DNA of 24,653 nt from a virus, in the IMG/VR virus record IMGVR_UViG_3300044993_000202, positions 1 through 24,653 of that record; one strand, given 5' to 3'. A program made the translations under genes and the position numbers. Within the stretch, counting starts at the first letter, position 1, and each line of letters starts with the position of its first letter. The notes under the pieces were generated by a model. It saw nothing but the letters and a program-made list of their open reading frames with translations. It was not told where the DNA came from and searched no databases. Positions 8,543 through 14,081 of the stretch are shown one piece after another.

Positions 8543-8570
8543 TTTACCTCGAACGGTAATGTGGTATTCT
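8543..8570 (+). promoter_or_regulatory. Candidate rightward promoter for an antisense RNA
   Basis: TTTACC (8543-8548), 16 bases, then TATTCT (8565-8570) with TGG directly before it, an extended -10 arrangement. Transcription would start near 8577 and run into the terminator at 8608-8640. The -35 box is poor. No rightward gene lies downstream, so the promoter would serve only a short RNA. Confidence 0.3.
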
Positions 8571-8576
8571 TGCCGG

Positions 8577-8640
8577 GTCCGTGATCTCCTCCATGCTGAC
8601 GTGACTCGGCCCCGGGACCCCTCGGGGCCTTTTTCTTTTC
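8577..8640 (+). ncRNA. Candidate small RNA antisense to the GT-D gene leader
   Basis: About 62 bases between a possible extended -10 promoter and an intrinsic terminator, with no reading frame of note. It contains CTCCTCC, an anti-Shine-Dalgarno-like string, in its unpaired 5' half and ends in a GC-rich hairpin plus U-tract, as expected for a small regulatory RNA. It is fully antisense to the leader of the leftward sugar/methyl cluster. This is inference from signals only; it may simply be a terminator blocking antisense readthrough. Confidence 0.3.
8608..8640 (+). terminator. Intrinsic terminator, rightward
   Basis: A perfect 7-bp GGCCCCG/CGGGGCC stem (8608-8614 and 8623-8629) with an 8-base loop, followed by TTTTTCTTTT. 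Read leftward, the same hairpin has no U-tract, so it should act only on rightward transcription. That is odd because every gene from 4607 to 9384 is leftward. Confidence 0.8.
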
Positions 8641-8645
8641 GGCCA

Positions 8646-8855
8646 TCACGCAATCTCCCAGTCATCGGCCAGCAAGTCCTCATGTCGCACCGCCCACGGA
8701 GCCGGGGAGCCGCCCACAGGCACCTCGACGATCATCGCACTGAAGTCAGACGACTCGGCGATCAACATCAAAAACCGCGAGTTGCCCCATACCTTGCGCC
8801 GAACGCGTTTGTCGGCACGGAGCATGTTCAGCGCCTTTGCAAACTCCATTTTCAT
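8646..8855 (-). CDS. tad2-like: DUF2829 / Tad2-like protein, candidate anti-Thoeris
   Basis: A 69-residue protein that looks like a short DUF2829 member. The N-terminal FAKALNMLRADKRVRRKVWGN follows the family pattern of an ALxxLKxGKKVxRxxWxG helix and turn. The C-terminal APWAVRHEDLLADDWEIA matches the family's PWxxxxxDLLAxDWE ending. DUF2829 includes Tad2, a phage protein that binds the cyclic ADP-ribose signal of Thoeris immunity and so blocks the defence; that function is family knowledge, not shown here. The start at 8855 has GGAG eight bases upstream and overlaps the stop of the ribbon-helix-helix gene (ATGA). The middle is shorter than in many relatives, so ligand binding needs testing. 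Confidence 0.7.
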   Translation of the reverse strand: MKMEFAKALNMLRADKRVRRKVWGNSRFLMLIAESSDFSAMIVEVPVGGSPAPWAVRHEDLLADDWEIA

Positions 8856-9013
8856 CGCGGTTTCTCCGTACACAGGTTCAGATAGTGGTCTATGGCACGG
8901 CGCAGATGTTCGGAGACCGAGATCCCCGTCTTGCGCGCAAGCGCAACCAGCATCTGCCGCTGTGGTTTTGGAAGGATGACGTGCGTACGCACGCCGTTGA
9001 TCGACGGTCGCAT
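8852..9013 (-). CDS. Ribbon-helix-helix (CopG/Arc-like) DNA-binding protein
   Basis: A 53-residue protein. The N-terminal strand VRTHVILPKPQ (residues 8-18) is followed by two helices, MLVALARKTG (21-30) and SVSEHLRRAIDHYL (32-45), the order of a ribbon-helix-helix dimer; ARKTGISVSEHLRRAI is characteristic. Such proteins bind palindromic operators as dimers and often repress their own operon. The ATG at 9013 has GGAG five bases upstream, starts two bases after the preceding stop, and the gene's stop overlaps the Tad2-like start by four bases. It is a plausible autoregulator of this operon, comparable in layout to the regulators found with anti-defence genes, and one candidate to bind the palindromes to the right. 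Confidence 0.75.
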   Translation of the reverse strand: MRPSINGVRTHVILPKPQRQMLVALARKTGISVSEHLRRAIDHYLNLCTEKPR

Positions 9014-9015
9014 GA

Positions 9016-9384
9016 TTACTCCAAGATTTTAGTGGCAAGGATCGAGATCAACCCCCCGAACACGACAACCCCGAATACCAACGCCCACAGATAGTATTTG
9101 GTGACTGCCTGCAGGCGTTTTTGCAGGGACTCGAGTTTTTTCTTTTGGTACAGCGTCGTGTTGCGCAAACAGTCCAGCTCGATCAGCACGCGGCAGTGGA
9201 TGTCGAGATTGCACGCGATGGCTTGATCTTCGAGCTCTTCCAGCGCGGCTTCGTTGAGATACCAAAGCGCGGAACGCCTCGAATCTCCGTTGTACGCGAC
9301 CAGCTTTTTACGGTCTTCCTTGAGACTCAGAAGAAGCTGGCGTGCGTACTCGGAGGCGTCGTCAGAGAAGAGGTCGAGCTGCAT
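9016..9384 (-). CDS. Membrane-anchored coiled-coil protein, unknown
   Basis: A 122-residue protein. The N-terminal half is acidic and helical. Residues about 73-95 (Leu/Lys/Gln-rich) could form a coiled coil. Residues about 97-117 (YYLWALVFGVVVFGGLISILA) form a single strong membrane segment, followed by only a few residues, giving a tail-anchored topology with the bulk in the cytoplasm. No Shine-Dalgarno sequence precedes the ATG. The promoter at 9391-9419 would start transcription at or next to the ATG itself, so the message may be leaderless. It is the first gene of an operon with the RHH and Tad2-like genes. Function unknown; a role in counter-defence or superinfection exclusion is only a guess. 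Confidence 0.7.
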   Translation of the reverse strand: MQLDLFSDDASEYARQLLLSLKEDRKKLVAYNGDSRRSALWYLNEAALEELEDQAIACNLDIHCRVLIELDCLRNTTLYQKKKLESLQKRLQAVTKYYLWALVFGVVVFGGLISILATKILE

Positions 9385-9390
9385 GTGCGT

Positions 9391-9419
9391 ATTGTGTGTT
9401 ATCGGCAGGGGGATGTCAA
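9391..9419 (-). promoter_or_regulatory. Leftward sigma70-type promoter
   Basis: On the minus strand, TTGACA (9419-9414) is a perfect -35 box. After 17 bases comes CACAAT (9396-9391), four of six matches to the -10 consensus. The predicted start is six to seven bases on, at the ATG at 9384. It should drive 9384 to 8646 and possibly the sugar/methyl cluster beyond. Confidence 0.6.
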
Positions 9420-9420
9420 T

Positions 9421-9609
9421 AGTGTGTGTTTCGTGTGGTGTGGGTTTTGGGGGTAGGGTTTTTGGGGGGTGTGGGTGTGAGGGTTTTGGTGGCAGGGGGT
9501 GGGGTACGAGGGTTTTGGTGGCAGGGGGGTGAGGGTGGGGGGTACGAGGGTTTTAGGGTTTCGTGTGTCAATCGTGTGTGTTGTAATTTTTGGGGGATGT
9601 GGGGGTGGA
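9421..9609. repeat. G/T-rich low-complexity tract with G-runs and short repeats
   Basis: The plus strand here is almost free of C and full of runs of three to six G. GAGGGTTTTGGTGGCAGGGG occurs at about 9479 and 9509, with a partial third copy (GAGGGTTTTAGGG) near 9546, and GTACGAGGG junctions between them. The density of G-runs gives strong G-quadruplex potential. Downstream, the C-rich string at 9630-9640 can pair with the last G-rich string. The interval 9385-9763 separates the leftward and rightward transcription units and holds no credible gene: open frames here are Gly/Val or Pro/Thr-rich by-products of the bias. It could be a regulatory or replication element. Confidence 0.7.
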
Positions 9610-9680
9610 AGAGATAAGCGCTACCGTCACCCCCCACCCCCGTGGTCCGGTACCCCTCCGCGCCCCTGCCCGCTTAACTC

Positions 9681-9695
9681 CCACACAGTGTGTGG
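9681..9695. repeat. Palindrome copy 1 (CCACACA-G-TGTGTGG)
   Basis: Perfect 7-bp arms around a single G, about 70 bases before the first rightward gene. It is the leftmost member of the dispersed palindrome family. Confidence 0.85.
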
Positions 9696-9763
9696 AATCG
9701 TTTCCTCACGTGCGTCTAGTAGAGCCCTGCATGGTGCGGGGCTCATCGCTGGAGCTAAACACA

Positions 9764-10174
9764 ATGGATGCGTTCGAGTCGCTGATATCTGAATTGCGCA
9801 ACGCTGCGCTCGCGCGACACTTCGCAGTCGATTGCGCGCAACGCGTTGTCGGTCGACTAACTGACCGATGGGCTAAGTCATCGCTGTACATTGCGCGCGA
9901 ACATGCTTGCGGTTACGCAACCGATGCGCTCTTGTCGGCCGCTGAGAATGTGGCATGGGAATCTGCGGCGCGCGAATCGCCCTATTCTACCAATGCTTAC
10001 GCAGCTAAATCCGTAGCATGGGCCACGGAACCTGATCCATGGATTCTTAAGACTGTGTATCTTGCAGCGGAATGTGCGCGAATTGCAGCGTGCGATTCCG
10101 ACGCAGAGCGCGCTTGGCAGTTTGAAAGACTGCACAAGCTTTTGACCGATGGCGTATGGACGCCGATTGTTTGA
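9764..10174 (+). CDS. Phage protein sharing a domain with the gene at 24320
   Basis: A 136-residue, Ala-rich helical protein. The segment HFAVDCAQRVVGRLTDRWAKS plus AREHACGYATDALLSAA (residues 19-60) closely parallels HYAVDCAERVAHLLTDKR plus ARRHAMGQATDKELAAA in the gene at 24320. The two are therefore paralogues or share one domain, of a type common in phages and resembling Imm-5-like immunity domains; I cannot assign a function. The ATG at 9764 has GGAG nine bases upstream; upstream in-frame codons back to 9590 lie in the biased tract and are excluded. It is the first rightward gene, and a 6-bp GAGCCC/GGGCTC hairpin lies in its leader at 9722-9744. Confidence 0.7.
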   Translation: MDAFESLISELRNAALARHFAVDCAQRVVGRLTDRWAKSSLYIAREHACGYATDALLSAAENVAWESAARESPYSTNAYAAKSVAWATEPDPWILKTVYLAAECARIAACDSDAERAWQFERLHKLLTDGVWTPIV

Positions 10175-10206
10175 TCCTTGTTACTCAACTATTGGAGTTA
10201 ATCATC

Positions 10207-10779
10207 ATGGCGAAAAACAAAACCGTTGAAATTGAACCCGCGGTGATCGACAACGCGGGCCGAAACAAGATCGCGGCCGCGGTCGTCGACAGCATCAAGG
10301 GCATCGGCGATTCGGGTTCGTTTCTCGCGCACGTATGCGCTGTCGCGCAGTCTGTCGCGAAAGGCAAGCCGATCGGTCAGAAAGGCATCGCCGACATCAT
10401 GTCGTTGGTCGAAAAGTCAAACACGCTGAAAACACTTGCACCAGCGACTCGCGACAACGTCATGCGCAATTGGTCGCTCGTGCTGGAAACGTACACTGCG
10501 ATCCCGATCATGCGGGAAATTATCAAGGAAAATGCCGGTGTCTGCACGCACCATCATCTAATGACCGCAGCACGTGCCGTGCGCAAAGGCGAAAAGCCCG
10601 AAGTCGCGGCAAAATCAGTGGCTCAATACATCCGCGGTAAGCGTTCCAACGACGCTGCGAAAGTTGACTATGCAGCGAATGCGGCACGCGCATTGAAGGC
10701 ATGGCTCAAGCATGCGCGTGGCGAGAAAAAAGCCGCAATTTTGGCGGCCGCCGAGTCTCTTGGGCTGAAGATCGTCTAA
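10207..10779 (+). CDS. Conserved-type phage protein, unknown function
   Basis: A 190-residue mostly helical protein, Ala/Lys-rich, with a basic C-terminus (KAWLKHARGEKKAAILAAAESLGLKIV) and a central NAGVCTHHHLMTAARAVRKG segment. The ATG at 10207 follows TTGGAG at a nine-base distance; the longer frame from 10156 overlaps the previous gene and has no RBS. It ends one base before a perfect palindrome and is followed by a strong terminator at 10801, so it closes the first short rightward unit (9764-10779). The basic, helical make-up would suit a nucleic-acid-binding protein, but no known motif is visible. Confidence 0.75.
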   Translation: MAKNKTVEIEPAVIDNAGRNKIAAAVVDSIKGIGDSGSFLAHVCAVAQSVAKGKPIGQKGIADIMSLVEKSNTLKTLAPATRDNVMRNWSLVLETYTAIPIMREIIKENAGVCTHHHLMTAARAVRKGEKPEVAAKSVAQYIRGKRSNDAAKVDYAANAARALKAWLKHARGEKKAAILAAAESLGLKIV

Positions 10780-10798
10780 TTCCACACACTGTGTGGAA
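10780..10798. repeat. Palindrome copy 2, the most perfect (19 bp)
   Basis: TTCCACACACTGTGTGGAA has 9-bp arms around one central C. It starts directly after the stop codon of the gene at 10207 and ends two bases before the terminator stem at 10801. Confidence 0.9.
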
Positions 10799-10800
10799 CA

Positions 10801-10833
10801 AAGCCCCGATCCGCAGGGATCGGGGCTTTTTTT
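10801..10833 (+). terminator. Intrinsic terminator after the 9764-10779 unit
   Basis: A perfect 12-bp stem, AAGCCCCGATCC (10801-10812) with GGATCGGGGCTT (10817-10828), GCAG tetraloop, then a T-run. It is one of the strongest terminators in the window and directly follows a palindrome. Confidence 0.95.
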
Positions 10834-10873
10834 AGGCCGTCATGAGCCAAAACCGCCAAAATTTTTGCCATGC

Positions 10874-10931
10874 GAAACTTTGAAAGTAAGACCTCAACTA
10901 AATCGAGTTTTGGCGCAGGAAACTTTGAAAG
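10874..10931. repeat. Direct repeat GAAACTTTGAAAG, two copies
   Basis: GAAACTTTGAAAG occurs at 10874-10886 and 10919-10931, 45 bases apart. GAGTTTT(G/C)GCGC occurs at 10904 and again at 10935, 31 bases apart. These fill the left part of the gene-free stretch 10834-11350, before the TTGGYAATGA sites. Role unknown; operator half-sites are possible. Confidence 0.5.
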
Positions 10932-11002
10932 ATTGAGTTTTCGCGCGAAAAAGCGTGATAACGGCGCATAAGTGGGGGCGCAATGGTGCAGGGATGGGGC
11001 GG

Positions 11003-11285
11003 TCATTGCCAGCGCGGCCGTAAACGGACACACCGATTGGCAATGAGGGAAGGCTTTATTACTAGTACTTTATAGATATACTACATCATATCATCATTAC
11101 CAACCATATGCTCCCCCTACGCGATTTTCGCAAAAAGACCCTTCGGGACCCAAAATCCCCCAACCCTTGTATGGGGCTCTACCTTTGGCAATGATGATAT
11201 GATGCAGTAAGACTCGGAAACACTATGCCCGCTAGCGTGGATCATTACCAATCTAGGTTCCACATTTTTCCAACTTTGGCAATGA
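11003..11285. promoter_or_regulatory. Six-site TTGGYAATGA cluster, operator or origin candidate
   Basis: Three inverted pairs: 11003-11012 with 11037-11046, 11094-11103 with 11185-11194, and 11242-11251 with 11276-11285. The left member of each pair reads TCATTRCCAA (TCATTGCCAG in the first) and the right member TTGGCAATGA. Pairs 1 and 3 have exactly the same 34-base start-to-start distance. The region also holds an AT-rich segment (11054-11100) with -10-like TATACT at 11077-11082 and TATGAT near 11198. No gene is present from 10834 to 11350. The regular geometry suggests a dimer- or tetramer-binding site set, as in operators or replication origins. Confidence 0.6.
11084..11204. repeat. 20-bp inverted repeat, 19/20 matches
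   Basis: CATCATATCATCATTACCAA at 11084-11103 is the reverse complement, with one mismatch, of 11185-11204. The arms are 81 bases apart. They extend the central TTGGYAATGA pair by ten bases each, so this pair is more than a chance match. The loop holds small GC-rich palindromes but no gene. Confidence 0.8.
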
Positions 11286-11288
11286 TCC

Positions 11289-11330
11289 CCACACACTGTG
11301 TGGACTGCCCAATCCGTCACACACTGTGTG
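11289..11330. repeat. Palindrome copies 3 and 4 in the leader of the 11351 gene
   Basis: CCACACA-C-TGTGTGG at 11289-11303 and the shorter CACACACTGTGTG at 11318-11330, 29 bases apart start to start. Copy 3 begins four bases after the last TTGGCAATGA site, so the two site systems meet here. Copy 4 lies 20 bases before the ATG at 11351. Confidence 0.85.
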
Positions 11331-11350
11331 CCAAAAACTCGGAGACAGCC

Positions 11351-11833
11351 ATGACACACTCTCGCCTGCCGAATGTTGCCTACGGCACTGCCCATTGCGC
11401 CGCTCCGCGCCTGCGCCTGACGCTGCGCCAGACTGCGGCCATCTACCAAGCCCTCCGTGCCTACCGTCAGGCCGTGCGCAATCAGAACTCGTTGGAACAC
11501 CGCCGCGTGGCGCGCGCCCTGACGCGCATCCTCCGGCGCCTGAAGCAGACCGCACCCCTCGACCCCTGCCACCCCCCACCCCGGCACCAGCGGTTCTACC
11601 TCGACCTCGAAAACCCGGACACGGACTGGCCCCTATTGTCGCGTGCGCTGCGCCCGCTCGGCAGCAATGGGTTCCTACCAGGATCGCGCGAAGCCCGCTG
11701 GTATGCCGTATACGGGGCTTTGACGCGACGTGGCTGCCGCCGTCTGGCCACCGATGCCAGCATTGCCCGTGCCGAGGCGCGCGCCCGTGCCGCCCGACGG
11801 CGCAATCGGCAAGACGACTGGCTGCGCGAGTAA
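11351..11833 (+). CDS. Arg-rich phage protein, unknown function
   Basis: A 160-residue very basic protein, rich in Arg and Ala, with a Pro-rich stretch near residues 73-80 and an Arg/Ala helix at the C-terminus. The ATG at 11351 has GGAG six bases upstream (CGGAGACAGCCATG). Another frame is open through the same DNA and the repeat array (11326-12858), but that is a by-product of high GC and of the 20-bp repeats. It follows the two site clusters, so its expression may be tightly controlled. No family recognised. Its base composition is more GC-rich than its neighbours. Confidence 0.55.
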   Translation: MTHSRLPNVAYGTAHCAAPRLRLTLRQTAAIYQALRAYRQAVRNQNSLEHRRVARALTRILRRLKQTAPLDPCHPPPRHQRFYLDLENPDTDWPLLSRALRPLGSNGFLPGSREARWYAVYGALTRRGCRRLATDASIARAEARARAARRRNRQDDWLRE

Positions 11834-11893
11834 CTCGCGTTATCACGCGCCCGTGCCAACCGCGCCCGCCCGCGCCGCCCGCGCCGACCGTCT

Positions 11894-11989
11894 TCACACA
11901 CCTGTGTGGGGTTCCACACACCTGTGTGGGGTTCCACACACCTGTGTGGGGTTCCACACACCTGTGTGGGGTTCCACACACCTGTGTGG
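11894..11989. repeat. Tandem array of five palindromes, 20-bp period
   Basis: Copies at 11894, 11914, 11934, 11954 and 11974, each CCACACA-CC-TGTGTGG (first copy begins TC), separated by GGTT. The 20-bp period is about two helical turns, so five bound dimers would sit on the same DNA face. It lies in the 269-base gap between the genes at 11351 and 12103. It is not a CRISPR: the four-base separators are identical and the repeats are too short. Confidence 0.95.
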
Positions 11990-11997
11990 CTTTTTCT

Positions 11998-12056
11998 CCC
12001 CCTGCCGTCATCCGCATGCGTTTGGCTCCGCGCATGACCACGGGTGACGGCAGGGG
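11998..12056. repeat. Two-part long hairpin before the 12103 gene
   Basis: CCCCTGCCGTCA (11999-12010) pairs perfectly with TGACGGCAGGGG (12045-12056). Nested inside, CATGCG (12015-12020) pairs with CGCATG (12031-12036) around a 10-base loop. No T-run follows, so it is not an intrinsic terminator. It lies nine bases after the palindrome array and 46 bases before the ATG at 12103, so it could act in the leader RNA or as a DNA cruciform. Confidence 0.7.
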
Positions 12057-12102
12057 TTCCTGCAATACGGAGCGATACACCTACTTTACCGAGGAGATCA
12101 TC

Positions 12103-12858
12103 ATGACGGATCAGCACTACGACCCGTACACCCCGATACGTGCCGAGCATCGACACATCATGCATGGAGTCGATGGGAGGATGTACGCGGCGATCGCCGG
12201 GTGGACACCGAAAACCTTCAAGACTCAAGTGTGGAAAGCCACGCGCTATTTCGACAAGAACAGGACGCGCCACCGCATCACCATCACCTTGCGATGGGAC
12301 GACGAGTGCAAGAACGGTCACAACACGTTCAGCGCATATGCCGACATCATCAAGTTCAAGGCGGGCAAGTGGCTCGACGATAAGTTTGGGCAATGCGTTG
12401 AAGAAATGCGCGAGCACTTTCCTGAGTTGGCGCATCTTTTGAAGTGGCACATGTGCAGTGATGATGGACCGCTGCACTACATTGCCAACACCTTGTATCA
12501 CGCAGACGGGCACGGCCCGACTCATGCGTGGATCTACTACACGGGGCCGAGCGATCCGTTGGGCATCGAGGAGGATTCCGAACGCCTGTTGGCTTACGTC
12601 GATGCCGACAAGGCGCGCGAGGCTGAGAGCAAGCCCGGTTACCGCATCAAGTGGGACGAGAAGACGGCAAAGGCTCGCAACCTTGACGCTGCGCGCCGCG
12701 CGGCTGTGTGGCCCGATGCAACGGACGAGCAGTTGATGAGTGAGCCTGCCGTGTTGAAAGCTATGCTCGAAGCACGGCTTCCCGACTTGTTGCGCCGCAT
12801 GCGTGCAGACATCGAGGCGGCCGGGTTTCTTTGGGAACCCGACACGCGCAATGTGTAG
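12103..12858 (+). CDS. Conserved phage hypothetical protein
   Basis: A 251-residue protein with a compact mixed alpha/beta N-terminal two-thirds and a helical C-terminus. The stretch GQCVEEMREHFPELAHLLKWHMC and then DGPLHYIANTLYHAD (about residues 106-140) is a pattern I associate with a widespread phage protein of unknown function. GAGGAG six bases before the ATG at 12103 decides the start. It begins the long small-gene run to 15609 and is preceded by the palindrome array and the hairpin. No catalytic motif is evident; its conserved His and Cys residues might bind metal, but that is a guess. Confidence 0.8.
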   Translation: MTDQHYDPYTPIRAEHRHIMHGVDGRMYAAIAGWTPKTFKTQVWKATRYFDKNRTRHRITITLRWDDECKNGHNTFSAYADIIKFKAGKWLDDKFGQCVEEMREHFPELAHLLKWHMCSDDGPLHYIANTLYHADGHGPTHAWIYYTGPSDPLGIEEDSERLLAYVDADKAREAESKPGYRIKWDEKTAKARNLDAARRAAVWPDATDEQLMSEPAVLKAMLEARLPDLLRRMRADIEAAGFLWEPDTRNV

Positions 12859-12889
12859 ACGACTGTCGTTTGATCAGAGGAGAACCGAG

Positions 12890-13327
12890 ATGAAAACCCC
12901 GAGTGATATTCTGGAAGCACGGCGAGTGACCCGCATCGTGACCAAACACCTGCTGACACAAAACCGCCGATCCCTGCACCCCGACGGCATTCATTGCGCC
13001 TACCGTGGCGCGGGCGGGACTAAATGTGCGGTCGGCTGTTTGATCCCCGACACTGCATACAGGAAGAGTCTTGAAGGACACTCCGTCAATCACCCCAGTG
13101 TGAAACAGGCATTGATTGCGAAAGGTGTCGACATGCGTCCGCTGGTGCACGAGGCCCTGGTCATATTGCAGCGGATCCATGACATGACTCTGCCGAAGTA
13201 TTGGCCCACGCTGCTGGCGGATGTAAAGGCGGCGTTGTACGTATACCCGAGCAAGGTGTCCGGGGCACTGCGCAACGTCTACTACAGCGAAACGTTCAGA
13301 CATGCAGTCCGTGAGTCAATGTGCTAA
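12890..13327 (+). CDS. Phage hypothetical protein with conserved Cys pair
   Basis: A 145-residue protein. CAYRGAGGTKCAVGCLIPD (about residues 38-56) has three cysteines and a glycine-rich turn; this HxxxCxYRGxxGxKCAVGCLIPDxxY pattern recurs in phage hypothetical proteins. The rest is helical (HEALVILQRIHDMTL). The ATG at 12890 has GAGGAG seven bases upstream; the longer frame from 12803 overlaps the previous gene and lacks an RBS. Function unknown. It follows the previous gene by 31 bases and is likely cotranscribed with it. Confidence 0.75.
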   Translation: MKTPSDILEARRVTRIVTKHLLTQNRRSLHPDGIHCAYRGAGGTKCAVGCLIPDTAYRKSLEGHSVNHPSVKQALIAKGVDMRPLVHEALVILQRIHDMTLPKYWPTLLADVKAALYVYPSKVSGALRNVYYSETFRHAVRESMC

Positions 13328-13331
13328 CCCC

Positions 13332-13451
13332 ATGACCTACTACCTGATCGCGGTACTGATGCTTGCGCCCATCTGTGCTGTCGTTATCACGCTGGCGCTG
13401 CTGTTCGTTCAAACCCTCAACGCTATCGTGCGTTTCCCACAGGAGTTCTGA
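13332..13451 (+). CDS. Small membrane protein (39 aa)
   Basis: A 39-residue reading frame almost entirely hydrophobic from residue 3 to about 27, giving one membrane-spanning helix, then a short basic tail ending RFPQEF. It fits exactly between the stop at 13327 and the ATG at 13453, and its own end carries the AGGAG that serves the next gene. Its RBS is weak, so coupling to the previous gene is likely. Function unknown. The gapless fit and the hydrophobicity are the only support. Confidence 0.5.
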   Translation: MTYYLIAVLMLAPICAVVITLALLFVQTLNAIVRFPQEF

Positions 13452-13452
13452 C

Positions 13453-13908
13453 ATGCCTACCATCACCCTCAACCCCGACACCCTCACGTGGCTGCACAAG
13501 CACATGTCACTGCTGCACACCGAGTGGCTGCTCGAAAAACGGAGGATCGCCAAGTCCGAGTCGTACGCCGACTCTGCCTATGCGGCGGTGCTGGAGACCG
13601 ACATCATCGAGGCAAGCAACGTACTCGATGCACTCAAATCGGTAAGTTCCACACACCTGTGTGGACCTGACCCCGCCGCAGACAGCACCGCCGAGACTGT
13701 CTCCATGTACGTGAACGACACGCTGGAGTGCGGCACGTGCGAGGCGACCGTGCCTATCGACGACAGCTTTGCATGCGAAGGCTGGACGTTCGAGCCGAGT
13801 GGCGAGTGGCTGTGTCCGCGCTGCGCGATGAACGCCGAGGTGAGCGCGTACGACAAGCAGCTGTTGGCCGACTTGCAGGAAGAGTTGAACATGAAGGAGT
13901 GCAAGTGA
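13453..13908 (+). CDS. Putative zinc-ribbon phage protein
   Basis: A 151-residue protein with a helical N-terminus (residues 10-62), a short Ser/Ala/Asp linker, and a C-terminal zinc-ribbon candidate: C93-x2-C96 and C121-x2-C124 (LECGTC and LCPRC), followed by an acidic helix. The ATG at 13453 is preceded by AGGAG at seven bases. A copy of the palindrome family lies inside the gene at 13649-13664 and encodes STHLCG in the linker. Such small zinc-ribbon proteins are common in phages and often contact nucleic acid; nothing more can be said. Confidence 0.75.
   Translation: MPTITLNPDTLTWLHKHMSLLHTEWLLEKRRIAKSESYADSAYAAVLETDIIEASNVLDALKSVSSTHLCGPDPAADSTAETVSMYVNDTLECGTCEATVPIDDSFACEGWTFEPSGEWLCPRCAMNAEVSAYDKQLLADLQEELNMKECK
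13649..13664. repeat. Palindrome copy 10, inside a gene
   Basis: CCACACA-CC-TGTGTGG, identical to the array unit, preceded by TT. It encodes residues 66-71 of the zinc-ribbon protein, in a linker. Confidence 0.9.
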
Positions 13909-14081
13909 TGACTTACCGACAGGCATTGATCGAGGCGGCCAGCATGTACGAGCCGCCCAAACCCCTCGACTACATGGAGGTGCGAAACCGGCAGTGGTAC
14001 AGCGAATGGCTTATCAGGCGTGCGCGGTACCAAGCACAGCTTGCAGCAAAGGAGAAACGAGATGACGAACGACGCAAGTGA
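13908..14081 (+). CDS. Small basic phage protein (57 aa)
   Basis: A 57-residue protein with an N-terminal helix (TYRQALIEAASMYEPP) and a long Arg/Lys/Ala helix at the end. Its ATG overlaps the previous stop (TGATG) and AAGGAG lies about eight bases upstream inside the previous gene. It overlaps the next gene by 20 bases. Function unknown. Confidence 0.65.
   Translation: MTYRQALIEAASMYEPPKPLDYMEVRNRQWYSEWLIRRARYQAQLAAKEKRDDERRK

Noticed and set aside
9416-9637. Gly/Val-rich and Pro/Thr-rich open frames in the G-rich tract
   Set aside because: They are produced by base composition; no RBS and no protein-like residue pattern.
9674-9702. A promoter around palindrome copy 1 (TTAACT, 16-17 bases, AATCGT)
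   Set aside because: The -10 match is only three of six, so it is not supported, although the spacing would place the palindrome between the boxes.
10776-11033. Leftward 85-codon frame across the terminator at 10801
   Set aside because: It reads through a perfect terminator hairpin and repeat region and has no RBS.
11894-11989. CRISPR array
   Set aside because: Repeats are 16 bp with invariant 4-base separators, so there are no spacers and no cas genes nearby.
11326-12858. A 510-codon open frame running through the palindrome array into the 12103 gene, and a 309-codon leftward frame over the same region
   Set aside because: The 20-bp repeats have no stops in these frames, so they stay open by chance. 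The upstream part is Pro/Arg-rich and lacks an RBS, whereas the ATG at 12103 has a strong one.
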